Shown: piece after piece, positions 35,301 to 48,634 of the stretch
Position numbering within the stretch: position 1 is the first letter of the stretch
How the letters are laid out: the number at the start of each line of letters is the position of its first letter
Assembly (NCBI GenBank): GCA_018524725.1
Contig: JAEUWP010000302.1
Coordinates: forward strand, 186,001 to 250,000
Reading direction: 5' to 3'
Length of the DNA stretch: 64,000 nucleotides
Source of the DNA: Podaxis mareebaensis
Lineage: Eukaryota > Basidiomycota > Agaricomycetes > Agaricales > Agaricaceae
Made by a program: the position numbers and the translations under genes
The notes under the pieces: model-generated
Database searches by the model: none
What the model was told of the DNA's origin: nothing
Seen by the model: only the letters and a program-made list of their open reading frames with translations

Positions 35301-38300
35301 CAGTTCGACAGAGATGGTTTCAAATCTAAGAGTGATTTCTTTGTGAGTCGTCCACTTTTCATATGGCAACTTCATTTTGTTCACACGGATCGCGTATGCA
35401 GTGTCTTGGGAAACCTCGCCAGACGATCAGCCACTTTGTCTCCGCTGCTCGGGCGGCTGGAGGGGGAGAGGTCGATGTCGTCACTGGTGTTGAACTCGAC
35501 CTTGAAGCGTTTACAACTATTCGCTTTGGTCAGGATAGACGATTGGAAGAAGTCGCTCGTATGCTATGCTCGTCAACCGTAACCTCTATTAAAATTGCCG
35601 ATCGGCCCGATCTCAGGTATGTCATTCCGAAACGTTCGCTTAACTTGTAGCCTTGTGACTGACGAAAGTATTTTGACAGTGAACACGATCAGACTAAGGA
35701 GCACCAGAACCATGTCATCCGCGTAGCAGAACGAACACTTGCACTTCCTTATGGTCGTGCGATGTTTACATTCGGTTCGGTCCCTACGGTCACCCGTGAA
35801 GCGTATACGATCCCCAAACTCGAATTTACTATACGCGTACAACCGCTAAACATCACCGTCAGCCCTGAGGTAGGCAAGATTCCTACTGAATCGCTTAACT
35901 GGGGCGAATTCCACAATGGTGTCGCTGCGGGATTGCGTATATCACCGACTGCTGCTGGTGTGGAGAGTTCGTGGATTGCGTTCAATAAACCCTCCGAGTT
36001 GTCTCCGGAACACGCGGGATTCTTGCTGGGACTTGGGCTGACGGGACACCTCAAGCATATGATGACCTGGCATACTTTCAGTTATTTGACGCCGAAGCAC
36101 GATTTGACGTCTATTGGAGTATTGTTGGGGTTGTCCGCGGCGAATGTAGGAAATGCAAACCAGCATGTGACAAAGCTGTTGGCGGTGCATACACCAGCAT
36201 TGTTGCCTACGCCTTTGGTTGACTTGAATGTCTCGTTGATGACCCAGGCTGCTGGGCTTTCTGGTGTGGGATTGCTGTATCTTGGGACGAAGAATCGCAG
36301 GATGGCGGAGGTATGCTTGAATCAAATAAGCAGAAGGGATCTTGTTCAGCCGGATCTGAGCAATGAACATCGAGAAGCGTATACCTATGCTGCGGCACTC
36401 GCATTCGGCATGATCATGCTAGGAAAAGGCACCACGATTCCTGCGGATGCGCACCTGTTGTCGAGGTTGAGCACTCTCATCCACGGCGATGCAGATCCAC
36501 TGCTCGGCAAGAAAATGCGGGCGCCATTTGACATTAATCTGACGTCGCCTGCGGCGACGATTGCTTTGGGACTGATGTATTTGCGGACAGAACGACAGGA
36601 CATCGCTGATCTACTGCCGATTCCTGATACAGTCCTCGCGCTTAATCGGATTCAGCCGAGTTTCTTGACTGTCAGGACTATTGCGAGGAATTTGATTATG
36701 TGGAACGAGATTGCTCCATCAAACGAGTGGCTGGTTTCCCAGATTCCGGAAAGTATACGAGAGGCGATTGAAGCCAGGACGAAGCATAACAAGGTCATCG
36801 ACGAGTCAATCGAGCTGGCGTACTATAATGTGTTGGCAGGGTGTTGTTTCGTAATTGGGTTGAAGTATGCAGGGACAGCCAGGCAAGAGGCGTATTTGCT
36901 CATCGTGCGATATTTCGATCTCTATACCAGGTTAGCTTATACGAACGGTCAGTTGAAAGTTCAGTTCGTGTCTTTGCATCTGCTCATTGGTATACAGGGC
37001 CTGCTTTTGATCATAGAATCAAGAGGTCGGCTGTCAGAGACGGTCTCAATCTGATATCTATCTCACTGAGTATGGTCATGGCTGGAACCGGGGAAATAAG
37101 CTGTCTCCGACGGCTGAGGTATGCCTATGGAATGTACCAACAATCTGGCTATCACCATGGGTTTAAATATGGCGTTCACGTCTCGACTCACACGGCATTG
37201 GGACTCTTATTCCTTGGTGCAGGTCGGTTCACTCTCGGAACGTCCGATGCCGCGATTGCATGCCTCGTCACCGCTTTCTTCCCGCGATTTCACCCTGTCT
37301 CTTCGGATAACAAATGCTTCTTGCAAGCGTTGCGTCACCTATGGGCGCTGGCCGTCGAGCCGAGATGCCTGATTGCCAGGGACGTGGATTCTGGGGAGGT
37401 GGTCTATCTGCCTGTGAAAATCACGTTTAGGGAAGAAAAGGAGACGTCGGTAACCCTTATATCACCTACCCTAATACCCGATATGGATAAACTCGTGTCA
37501 ATACGCGTCGACACACCCAGGTATTGGCCTTTCTATCTGGACACAGAGCAGGTACCGAGACACAAAGACGCTCTGCTAAAAAGTCAGACGTTATACGTGA
37601 AAAGAAGAACGGCGTTCTTGAGCTACACAGAGGACCCTAAAGGGAGTAGGAGTCTGTTCGTACGGTCTGGATCCTCGGCTGGTGACGCTGCTACACTCGA
37701 TTTCCCGCAATTGACGGACACAAGGACACACCCAGCAAGTGACCTGTCGGAGTTTATAACATCATTCTCAAACGACGTACTATTCTTGGCTTTCGCGGAT
37801 CACATGGCTAGGGGCGATGAAGGTTTCACGGACAAGGAGCGTTTATTCCACAAGTATTGTCATGCGGCGTTGCTGGATAGCATCTTGCAGGACAAACCGC
37901 AGACGTTGCAATCCCACTTGACGTTGTACCTGTACAGGACGATGGATCCCCGGAGCCAGTACTTCAATCTGCGGTTGCAGGATTTACGATTCGCAGCCGA
38001 CTTCTATTCAAAAATTTATGATCGGAGGTTCAGCGGGAGGGCAAATAATAACCCACGACCACCTCTGATTAGGGATACGGCTGTACTTGGAGCATTGTAT
38101 GCTCTGGACAAACGGTTGGAGACTGTAAGGAAGTCGGAGACGTTTTTGCGAGCATTGGGGGAGTATGCAAGAGGGGAAGCTGTTACGACCTCTCCGCCAT
38201 CAGATGTTATCGGAGGCGCAGCAGGGAAAGATGGGGAGGATGATGAGGGTCTGGGCATTACGCGTCAACTTGCGTGGTACCTCCTGAGGAACGGCGTGCC

Positions 38301-38547
38301 TGTCTCAACACTTCTCGTTGTGCTACGGCAACTTGCGCGAGACGCGCATAAACAGTGCTTAGGTGCGCCGCCACCGGAGGGAACAAATGATGCAGCGCTA
38401 TTGGACCTAGGGATCAAGGAGGTATTGCATGGGACGGGAACAAAGATGACTACTGCGCTTGGATCGGGGTGGAGTGCGAAGTCCTTGGATGAGATTATAC
38501 AGGTCTGGGGTATGGATGGTGGTGGTGCAAAAAGTAGCAGATCCTAA
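32374..38547 (+). CDS. APC1: Anaphase-promoting complex subunit 1 (APC1/BimE)
   Basis: Largest scaffold subunit of the APC/C ubiquitin ligase that drives metaphase-anaphase transition and mitotic exit. Very long protein over about ten exons, of the order of 1,900 aa, in line with the family. The N-terminal part starts MIRPVTVSLQSLHKSSAFQF and contains WTFDQEGETIQWACLG. The centre carries a Ser/Pro-rich loop (about 33330-33640) of the kind phosphorylated in mitosis. The proteasome/cyclosome repeats lie at about 36000-37350, with HAGFLLGLGLTGHLKHM, DLTSIGVLLGLSAANVG, AAALAFGMIMLGKGT, TSPAATIALGLMYL and HVSTHTALGLLFLGAGRF. The C-terminal region runs on without domains I can name. Both long last exons are clean. 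The start is the first ATG of the frame and is preceded by a minimal uORF. Confidence 0.93.
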
Positions 38548-39459
38548 GAATACCTGATGTATCCATTTGTCCGAGGAAATGAGATATGAACTTGTTCAAC
38601 ATCGGAACATTGAGAAGAGGAGATTTGATTGGAATGCACCACAACATTCCAAGCAAGAGCACAAGTGACCAGGTCAGTGATATACCCAAAATTGGGAGTA
38701 TGAGCATCAGGAGTACAGATGCCTATACACATGTCTCTTCCTGCGCATTGGTGTGCGATCTGTCCCCAAGCCCTGAGCGGATCAGCGGATTAAACTTTCC
38801 ACCATACCCAGCGTTCAGCAGTAAGAGTCGAAGCGACCGGGCGAGCTTGGACTGCAAGACCTTTTTTTGCTGTGACAACTTCCCAGTGACCACACTCTGT
38901 ATCCGGAAAACGGTTTAATCAACACGTAAGGCAAGCTCTCAAACTCTGAATGTGGACATGTCAAAGGTGCCAGTAGCCGTGCGATGCCCAGACTTGTGGC
39001 TTGACAACGATACAATCTGGAGTTTGTGTGATAGCATAATGGTGTGAAGATGTTGAAGAAGGGGAGATGATCCACACGATCCGTGGAGAAGGTAGTGGTT
39101 CAGGTTCATTGATCTAGTTCGGTCCAAGCTCTATGATGAGAAGCTGGAACTAGGTACCCCATCGCCTTCTTTCTAATGTGAGTGTGCTTCTCCATGTTGT
39201 GTATTGTCTACACAATGACTTGTCGTGGGCATCAAGCCGATTCCCATTCAGGCTCAACATTGCCGGTGTATCAACTCCAAATAATAATGCCATTCTACAT
39301 AGATATTCCGGAATCGAGATACATAATTCTACTCGCTCCAAGTTATTAGTAAAGAGGGACGTTGATTTGAGTAGCGGTGTGAGATATGATGATAGAAAAT
39401 GATGGGGAGTCTATGTGTACAGTGGGAAGGAATGGTATCAACGTGATCTAGAAAGCAAT
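38548..39459. other. Convergent intergenic region
   Basis: About 910 bp between the APC1 (+) and DAHP synthase (-) stop codons. It is longer than needed for two 3' UTRs. Short frames on both strands show no motif. I see no RNA gene, repeat or element. Confidence 0.45.
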
Positions 39460-40865
<1,406 letters not shown>

Positions 40866-41185
40866 GTTGGCTGGAATTGCTAGAGGTTGATAAGATGAGA
40901 AGAGATGAGAACGAGAGAGGAGAGAGAAGTAGAAGAGGATGCGAATACTGACGAAACCTGAAGTTCCTGGGGTGTTTTATACTGTCCTGGGCCATTAGAA
41001 ACGACGAACTTTGGACGAAAGTTTTTGGATCGGAGTAATCGAAAGATAGATCTCGTACGAACTGAACCACCCAAGCCGGAGCACCTTATAAACTAGTTAA
41101 TTATTTATTTTTTCATGACTCATCGCATCTCGGATTCTTCTCGGGTTCCATGTCATGTGATCCACCTCCTTTCTTCAATCTCATC
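40866..41185. promoter_or_regulatory. Divergent promoter region, DAHP synthase / PIH1
   Basis: 320 bp between divergent starts, containing the ATGACTCAT site at 41115-41123 and an AT-rich stretch just left of it (about 41095-41114). An intron in the 5' leader of the DAHP synthase gene is possible but not shown. Confidence 0.5.
41115..41123. promoter_or_regulatory. Perfect Gcn4/CPC1-type site ATGACTCAT
   Basis: ATGACTCAT is the optimal palindromic Gcn4 site of the fungal general amino acid (cross-pathway) control. It lies 250 bp upstream of the DAHP synthase ATG and 63 bp upstream of the PIH1 ATG. DAHP synthase genes are known Gcn4 targets in yeast, so control of the aromatic pathway gene is the natural reading. 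The same 9-mer occurs once more in the window at 42477-42485, inside a PIH1 intron, so chance is not negligible. Confidence 0.55.
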
Positions 41186-44100
41186 ATGTCCACCACACCC
41201 AAGCTCCCTATTGACCTTGCTCCTACCCCAGGTTTCTGCATCAAATCCACCGTCGTGAATCCTGCGACACTGTTTCCACCTCCAAACGCGGATAGTCCTA
41301 ACGTTCTCGAGCCACCAACTCCCATCGTCGTTCCCCCAGGCAGAAAGGTCTTTGTCAACATATGCTATGATAAGAATGTTCCCCCGCCTCCTCCCGCGGA
41401 CGAAGAGGTTATACAACGCGCAATGAACGCGCAAGAACACGATGAACAAATCTACTATGTTCCTGTCGTAGTATCCCAACCCAGAGAAGATAAGGATAAA
41501 GGTCGGTTCTCGGTGATTTCTTGGCCCTTTCCCCCTCATTTGCACGCTCGTCCCGATTGCGCGTACTGTGGAGGCGCCCACGCAGTTTCCGCATTTATCT
41601 TGCCCTTCGCGCTCTCACACCCGTGTCGTTGCCTGTCAATCTCGCGCCTCTGCCCAATCTCACACGTCTGCCTGTGCTATGATTCAAGATTTTTTTTTTC
41701 TTTTGCCCCTTACGGTGCCTGGTCGTCCCTGGGTATATCCTTACTTCCTCAGTGGTTGATTCCTTCGATGTTGTCGAGTTCGACTTATCCGATGGGATTT
41801 TTTTTTCTAACTGTCATTGCGTTTTCAACAATTCTTCTATCCGGTACTTCTTTGAGGCTCGTTTTTTGTTGTGATGGATTTGCAGAGCCGAGTTCTCTCT
41901 CTGCTGTGTTGAGCGGCAACAGTGCCATCTCACGACCCATTTGGCAGATGTCCGGAACACAAATTGACTGGTGATTCAAAGATGGCCTCTGCGCACCAAC
42001 GCGTGCAGCTCTTTCTTCTGTTCCACCCCATGTTGGGCCCTTTTAATTTCTCGAGCTCTTATTATGCATTCCTGGCATCCAACCGGTTGTACTTTAGCGT
42101 CTTAAACCATGGAGTGACTCGGCTATGCCTACCCGTATTACCTCCAAAGAGCTTGGTGGTTCGTCCCACTTTTTACTCATAAACTACTGAAGCACAGGTC
42201 ATAACATTGCGAGCGTTTTTTGCCATCACTTTCCTTTCTGATATTCTGCATCGACGCTTCTGGCTTCTTTTTTGCCCTTCAGGTTTGCTAATTCGGGACT
42301 TCAGAGGGCGCACACGTTCCACATATGACGCCCAATCGTAGTGTTCTCGATTCTGTTCTGATGCGCTGGCATGCCTGATCACGACAATCATTTTTCACCA
42401 AACCTTGCCAGGAACAATGGAGGCACTCAGCTGAAAAGCTATTCTAGCTTTCACATCTTATTGCCTTTCACAACATATGACTCATGACTTGGGTGGTACC
42501 CCGGGGCTTGTTCATCAAGTGGTATCGGTAAACCGAGGCAAAGTGGTCATTGGGCTGAGCATTGACAAGGCAAGACTCTGCTGCACCCACCGATCAGACA
42601 GTGTATGCTGTGTTTATCATTTCGGGCGAAACCTCTCACATCGGCGCTGGGAGCGTGATATCCGACTGGAACGTTGTTGACATCGATTTCTTTTACTTTC
42701 CTTGTTCCCCCCTTCGTGAACAATCTGACTGATGAAATTGACAATTCAACCTTCCCATTGCTTGATCAAACAGCCGGAAATCCCTCTCTAGTTTTCGATT
42801 GCGTGTATAATTCAACGTTGAGGTCGCGATCACTTAGGGATTCCGACTTCAAGATATTCCTGGTCGGTGAGTAGAATCCCATTCTGACTTGCTTCATTCT
42901 TCCTTCTGTGTCATCGCCCAAATGGATTGGATCCCGATGAGGATGGAATCCCGCCCGAGGTCCAAGTCGAACTCGGCGCTAACAGCATTGCTAACCTTTA
43001 TTATATAATATTCAATGTTTCATTGCAACCCGATGCTATCCTGAGCAGCGGTATTCACCAGCCTGTGTTAAACGGTGCTGCGACGTGGGATTGAGCCGCG
43101 GCCGGGATGATGAACGGGAATTCGGTGGGCCGAATTGCTCTCGGCCCTTTGGCTATCATAATTCATATCCCTTTCCTCATCAACTCCGCCCGCTTCGTAC
43201 GGTTTCGTCCATGTTTGGATCTATTTTCACCATTTCCATTTTTTCTCTTGTGAGTTGCAGCTCCTCGCAATTTGCGGCGTTTGGTTCGTACGCGGAGATG
43301 GAGGCGGGGCCAATGATTCGTTATTCGATTCGTATACATCCCGGCGTTCATGCATGATTGCCTTTCGGGCATGCTGCCGTGGAGTTCTATTTTTGGATCC
43401 GAGGGGTGGATCTTGGAAATGAGGGACTGTTCTGTTGCTTCATTACGTTGACATCGTATCTTGGCCAGGCGTTCTTCATGGACCGTCGATCATTGAACGC
43501 CACATGGGTTATATTTTGTTCCAATCATTTCTTGCACTTGGGACTTCTTTGTTGTTTTTCTTCCTTCTCATTGCTTTGGATGATTTTGGTGCAATGGTTT
43601 GCTTTTTGACAGGAGCATGCGGGGTGAAAAGTGATAAGATGGATGGTGGTGGGAAATGTCCCAAGCCATACGGCTATCTTCTAGCCATTGCTAGAACACA
43701 ATATGGCCATTCTCTATAGCTGTGCATTCTCCTTCACCTCAAACGACAGGAGTGCGAGCGGAAAGCTTAGCTGCACAGCCTTGATAATCCTGTTCATATT
43801 CTCCTTCCCCCTTTTGGCTATGCGATGCCGCTTTTCCGACTTTCCGCCTACAACAAACTTTTGCGAAAAGTGATTGGCAGGCTCTCTGAATGGGCGAAAC
43901 AATGTTCCCGCCGAGGTTTTGCCCCCACATCCCTGTAAACTCTGCCGTATGCGCCATGCATTGCCTCGCAACCCTATCGTGACTATTTTGTTTCGTTTCG
44001 TTTACTGAGGTCTATTTTTACCTTTCTTCGTGCCAGAGTCCGCGAATTCCCTCACGACCCTCGTTTTCCTATTTCGCCTGGCATCTTGCTTTCAGAGAAG

Positions 44101-45583
44101 CACGCCTTTCGCTAGGATTTATCGGCTGGCATTGAATGCGTGGTTCCCTCCTTTGTATTACACTGTGCTCTGCGGGATTAGTAGGCTCGCCTATAGTGTT
44201 GATGACGGCTCGCTTATAGACCCGCGTACGCGACCGCTCGCCGCTCGCCGGTATTCGTTGCACCGCATGTGTCACTTTCACCCCTTTAATACTGCTTCTC
44301 TGACACTTTTCACACTCGTCCGGGAGACCAGAAACTTCTGGCTTTGTTTGCGTCCATTGCGTGTCAGCTTGGAGTCAACTCATTCGGGCTTTCATTGTGG
44401 AAGGGATAAGCAACTATTCCCGAACGATTTTGATTCCGGTGTTTGATGCTCGGGAGTAGCTGGGTAGCCGTTCATGGGAGGTTGGGCGGATTCCTATTGC
44501 AGTCATCTCCCCTTCCGGAGCTGATGTGAGTCCATCTAAGTCCGGGTTTGGTTTATAGATCGACTGTTGCCTTCGATGCTCTTGCGTCACTCCTCTTGGC
44601 GCGTGCCTCAGATCCTATCATTGATTGACACCTCGGTTCTCTTGGTTGTACGCTCCTCCTCTCTTGTGGGATCTTTTTTTCATATTTCTCTCAATCTGTC
44701 ACTTTCTGTTGTTAATTACAGTTTGATGGAGAACATTGTGTGCTCACTAACCTAATAGAGTTGGCATTGCAAAGGATCGAAGCTCAAGCTTCATTGGTCC
44801 TATCAAGGCAGATTGGAACACCGAATATTGCCGCCAAGGGGAAATTGGAACCCAGACGGGTTTGGGTACCCACATGGCTTGCTGCTGGAAAGCATAGCTC
44901 CGGAGACGACGAAATGGAAGACAGAGGTGTCAAGGGAAAGGGAAAAGGCAAGACATTGATTGAAGTTGTCGAATCTTCCGGGGATCAAGACAAAAAGAAA
45001 CAAGATGGATCAACTTCTACCGCATTGCCTAAGCTCAAAGGGATTTTGAAGCATAGTGGATCGAAAACATCAAATCGGGCTGACGTGGAAGCTTCAAGTG
45101 TCACGACTGCCACGAGTGGGAAACAACCCAAGAGTGTTTCTTTGAAACCTCAACGACCGGCATGGAGTTGGGAGAAAGCATCAGACGAACGGCTCAGGAT
45201 TACGATTAACGTTCCGAAGGAGGTAAAGTTCCATTATTGTCGGAAGACCTTATTCTGTTAACTGGAAATTTTGTTAGACGCCGTACGAAGCTATCGTCAG
45301 TGCGACACTCGACATCGAGCCTCGTAGGCTTATTTTGCACGTCCCAGCATCCGCGAAGACGCCATCTCTTGATCTTGACCTGGACCTCAGCAAGTCGGAC
45401 GCCGAAATCGTGGCAAGCGCACCAGGACCTGTAACGGCCGCTGGAATCCATGGGACGAACGAAGAGGATAAGATGAAGGAGCCCAACAGTACATTGCTCC
45501 TCAAGCGGCAGCGGGACTTCGATGTGGATGGGGCATATGCGGAGTGGAGAATTGCAGAAGGAAAGCTGCTAGTTTGCGTTTGA
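41186..45583 (+). CDS. PIH1-domain (Nop17/PIH1D1-like) protein with giant introns
   Basis: Subunit type of the R2TP chaperone complex, which works with Hsp90 on assembly of snoRNPs, RNA polymerases and PIKK kinases. Four exons: 41186-41501, 42774-42866, 44759-45222 and 45278-45583, giving 392 aa. The PIH1 domain has DLAPTPGFCIKSTVVN, GRKVFVNICYDKNVPPPP, KAGNPSLVFDCVYNSTLRSR, SDFKIFLVELALQRIEAQ. A disordered basic linker follows (KGKGKGKTL). The C-terminal CS-type domain runs from RITINVPKETPYEAIVSATL and LILHVP to YAEWRIAEGKLLVCV. Exon joins are exact in phase across conserved sequence. The two large introns (1,272 and 1,892 bp) are far above the 50-60 nt seen elsewhere in the window. Confidence 0.9.
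41502..42773 (+). other. Giant intron 1 of the PIH1 gene
   Basis: 1,272 bp intron with donor GTCGGT and acceptor ..AAACAG. Removal joins KDK to AGNPSLVFDC in frame. The sense strand is rich in T and C, with runs such as 9-10 T. It contains no credible coding sequence or repeat. Confidence 0.75.
42867..44758 (+). other. Giant intron 2 of the PIH1 gene
   Basis: 1,892 bp intron with donor GTGAGT and acceptor ..AATAG. Removal joins DFKIFLV to ELALQRIEA. The sense strand is T-rich, which creates short hydrophobic frames (for example 43435-43719) that I regard as artefacts. No transposon ends found by eye. Confidence 0.75.
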
Positions 45584-47180
45584 TCGAAGAAATTCGAGAA
45601 ATGGGAGTCGCTGGTGGTCCGGGTTGAGAGTGTTTGCTGTCGAACGTTGGTATCGGAGCTGTATAGATGTTTTTACTGAGCGAAGCTCCGTCCGGGAGTG
45701 ATAGGAGTTCGGCAGGGGGATCGGGGAGCCACGCTTAGAGTAGCTTTGTATTACCATAGTGCGCAGGATGTTCATCAGAGAAATACGATATTATGCTAAT
45801 TTTTACAATTGACAAACGTTGCCAAAAGATGTAGAAACGTGGGTTGCGCATGTGGTTGCTCTCTGGAGTGGGTGTTGCCAAGAGTGGGTTGCCGTTGATA
45901 GTGATTTCTTGTATACTCTGGTGCGATTGCTTCGGGTTGCTTGGTTAATCCCATAACCGAGTTATTTTGGGGGAATCATAAACGCTTAAGCATTGCACTA
46001 AGAGCTCGTTCGGTTGCTTAAAGGGTCTGAGGTGCGTTAAACTTCTCACTGACGTGATATAGTTGGCTACTGTCATACCACAAGAAGTGGATCCCTCCAG
46101 CCTCCTTATGGATCTGGGTGTCGGGTTCTTCGTTCGACGATATTCTCAACGATTATCATGAGAAGAGCAAATTTTCGGGCAACGAGTATTCGACCGAGAA
46201 CACCCGTTTGACAAATCAGTCTTCTCCGATTCGAGTGTATATTACATCTGAGCATCGGAAATTTCGATACTGAGTTCCTTACGGACGGCCCATAGAAAAT
46301 TTGAAAAGGAGGGGCGAAGAGTGGTTGTTGGGTTCATCTATTACTGCCATGTGCACAGTCTGCTTATCCTGGGTAAGGCTGAGTTCAATCGTGTTTGACT
46401 CGGTTTCAAGCAGAGTAATCGGAAGAATGGTTGGTAGAACATCAAAAACGAGTCAATAGCGGATCCTGACAGGTGCCTCATGTAGACGTGCCACTAATTA
46501 TTGATTTATTGCCCACGGTGGCGAAATGAGCAATAGGTCAAAAGGGTTTATTGTGGAAAAGACGTGGGTGACTGCTGGAGTATGATCATGTTCCAGTGGT
46601 GAAATGAGTGGATAGCTGAGCCACCAGTGGCTTCGGCGTCAGAGCTTTGAAGGTTGACGGATGATGAGCAGAGTGATGATGATAGACATTGATATTAAAT
46701 GTAAGGGTCACAAGTAGGAGTGAACCCCGGATATCCAGGAGCAGTGTTCAGGGGACGGAGGCTATCTTTTCTTGGGGGCTGTCTTGGTTTCCGGTAATGG
46801 CGGCCAAATGGGGAGTTCATGATCGTCCAGAAGGTGTGGCTCGCGTGTCAGTTGAGGAAAGCGATCTCTGGTAGTCATTTGGCGTTCAGACAAGAGGCAA
46901 CGCATGGTTCTGATTCCTACCACTTGGCACATCATCGCTACATGATTCAAGAGAGAAATTTCATTATTGGCGATGTCAATCATACCGTACAGTGTGAAAA
47001 AAAAAAGATGAGCAAAGTCCAAGGCTTGGCGGGCGAACAGTAACGGCGGTGGACTGCAGCAGACTACATACACCATGTGATGCATTTACCAACCATACGA
47101 GGGTTGTTGATCTGTCCCAAGGGGATCAATCAGTCAACCCTCCACGTGCCGTAGCAACGAACAGTATGTGGGGGGTCCCC
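45584..47180. other. Long intergenic region between PIH1 and the LIM gene
   Basis: About 1.6 kb between convergent genes. One small minus-strand frame at 46762-47085 is listed separately. The remainder (45600-46760) shows no motif, repeat or RNA gene that I can support. Confidence 0.4.
46762..47085 (-). CDS. Possible small protein, unidentified
   Basis: 107-codon frame ending in a protein-like stretch, TTRDRFPQLTREPHLLDDHE then LPIWPPLPETKTAPKKR. The N-terminal half is hydrophobic and crosses a run of ten T in a row, which could instead be intronic. The C-terminal part may be the last exon of a small gene, or 3' UTR of the LIM gene upstream on the same strand. I do not recognise a family. 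Confidence 0.22.
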   Translation of the reverse strand: MHHMVYVVCCSPPPLLFARQALDFAHLFFFTLYGMIDIANNEISLLNHVAMMCQVVGIRTMRCLLSERQMTTRDRFPQLTREPHLLDDHELPIWPPLPETKTAPKKR

Positions 47181-48634
47181 TTAAGCACCGGCCTTCCCGA
47201 GAAGGGCATATCCACTTCCTTGAGGGCCGTGAAGCTACAAAGTGCATGCGTTTAATGGACGGTGAAAGGAAAAAGATAGAAAGTTGTACCTTGCTGTAGC
47301 ACCGTACACAAAAAGGAACGCCATCATGATCGCGGAGGCGGTTGGAATCGAGGAGCGTGTTGCATTCCTGGCAGCGGAGGCAGTTTTTGTGCCAGGTTTT
47401 CCCAACAGCCTTGACCTAAGGCTAGCGTTAACACGATTCGAGGTTAAATGAGACGAGGAAGGACTTGCCTGCTCCGCGAAATAAACGCGTTGAGAACATT
47501 TAGGACAAAGAGGTGTCTCGGCGCCCCATTTACGCGGTGAACCGCCAGTCGGTGAAGCTGTCATGTTGACTGTAACCGTACCGCCGAGGGCCGCGCCATA
47601 TCGAGTCCCAGTGGTTGTTGGTACCAAGGGATTGATGCCCTGATTTTCCAGGAGGCTAAGAGCTGCAGATGTAGTATTATTACTTCTACCGAACGTAGAG
47701 AATGAAGGGCTGGAGAAACGTTTAGATTCGCTCGGAGATGTGCTGATGCTCGAAATGGAGCTGACTGAGCTTGAAGAACGGTGTGCAGGGGGATCGGGAG
47801 TGGGAGGAATGGGACGGGTCAGTGCTGGAGAAGGCGATGAGTCAGTCAGGGGGGGAACGGTATCTGCTGACTCTTCTGCCTCAGATGCAGGCCCAGGTTC
47901 TGAGTCTTTGTCAGATGCTTCGGGTACGGCTTTGAGAGGGGTAGGGGTGGTTCGAGTGAAAGTGGGCGAGGTGGGACTTGATAACGAATGTGTTGGATTT
48001 AGCCGTGGAAGCGAGGAGAGAGAGCCTGTATTAGGTCGTCTAATAGGAGAAGTTGCACGGGGTGGTAGCGGGGGCGCAGTGGAAGTATTGCTAGTGGACC
48101 TTGGAGGAGATACTGGAGTTGGTGAGGCCGACGCTTCCCTAACAGGAAGATTGGCCTGGCGAAGGTCGCGGGTGCTGAAGTTCTTGGTGTAGCAAGACTT
48201 GCTGGGGAAAACAGACCCGTCGGTTGTACGTCAAACACCGAGTAGCAGAACTCATACCAGTAGGGCTGGAAGAAAGGGTCACTAGGAAGCAACTTGAGGA
48301 CGAGAGCGAGGTACACACCTGCTGATCATGCTCCAACAGAGTGTACGAGTCAAGTCGTTTTTTGCATATCATGCAAGACAGACATGGCTACAAGACGTCA
48401 AAATATGATCCCAGAAGCGAGCCACAATTTACCTTGTGGTAGAGCTACAGTGCAGGGTGAGTAGAAGTTGGACGGGGAAGCTGGATGACATACCTTCCTG
48501 CCCGGTCCCATGACCTCATAGGGATGTCAGGATGATACTTGTAGTCGAGCTAGGGACAATGCCTTTACCTGTTCTGCGGCATATACAGCCTTTGAGCATC
48601 GTGGACATACTTGTGTACCTCCGAAAGGGTGCAT
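47181..48634 (-). CDS. Two-LIM-domain protein with three microexons
   Basis: Probable cytoskeletal or signalling scaffold. Starts MHPFGGTQVCPRCSKAVYAA, typical of basidiomycete LIM proteins. LIM1 is spread over five exons: EQ | VMGPGRK (21 nt exon, 48494-48514) | LYHK (12 nt exon, 48433-48444) | PCLSCMICKKRLDSYTLLEH | PYC (8 nt exon, 48258-48265) | KSCYTKNFSTRDLRQANLP. A Ser/Pro/Thr-rich linker follows. LIM2 then has CPKCSQRVYFAEQ, GKTWHKNCLRCQECNTLLDS and GVPFCVRCYSKLHGPQ, ending GYALLGKAGA. All zinc ligands of both LIM domains are restored only if the small exons are used. Exact partners and role are unknown. Divergent from eIF5A across a 1.15 kb gap. Confidence 0.9.

Noticed and set aside
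43085..43873. Several hydrophobic plus-strand frames inside PIH1 intron 2
   Set aside because: They overlap in different frames in a T-rich stretch, which makes hydrophobic translations by chance; no start context or motif.
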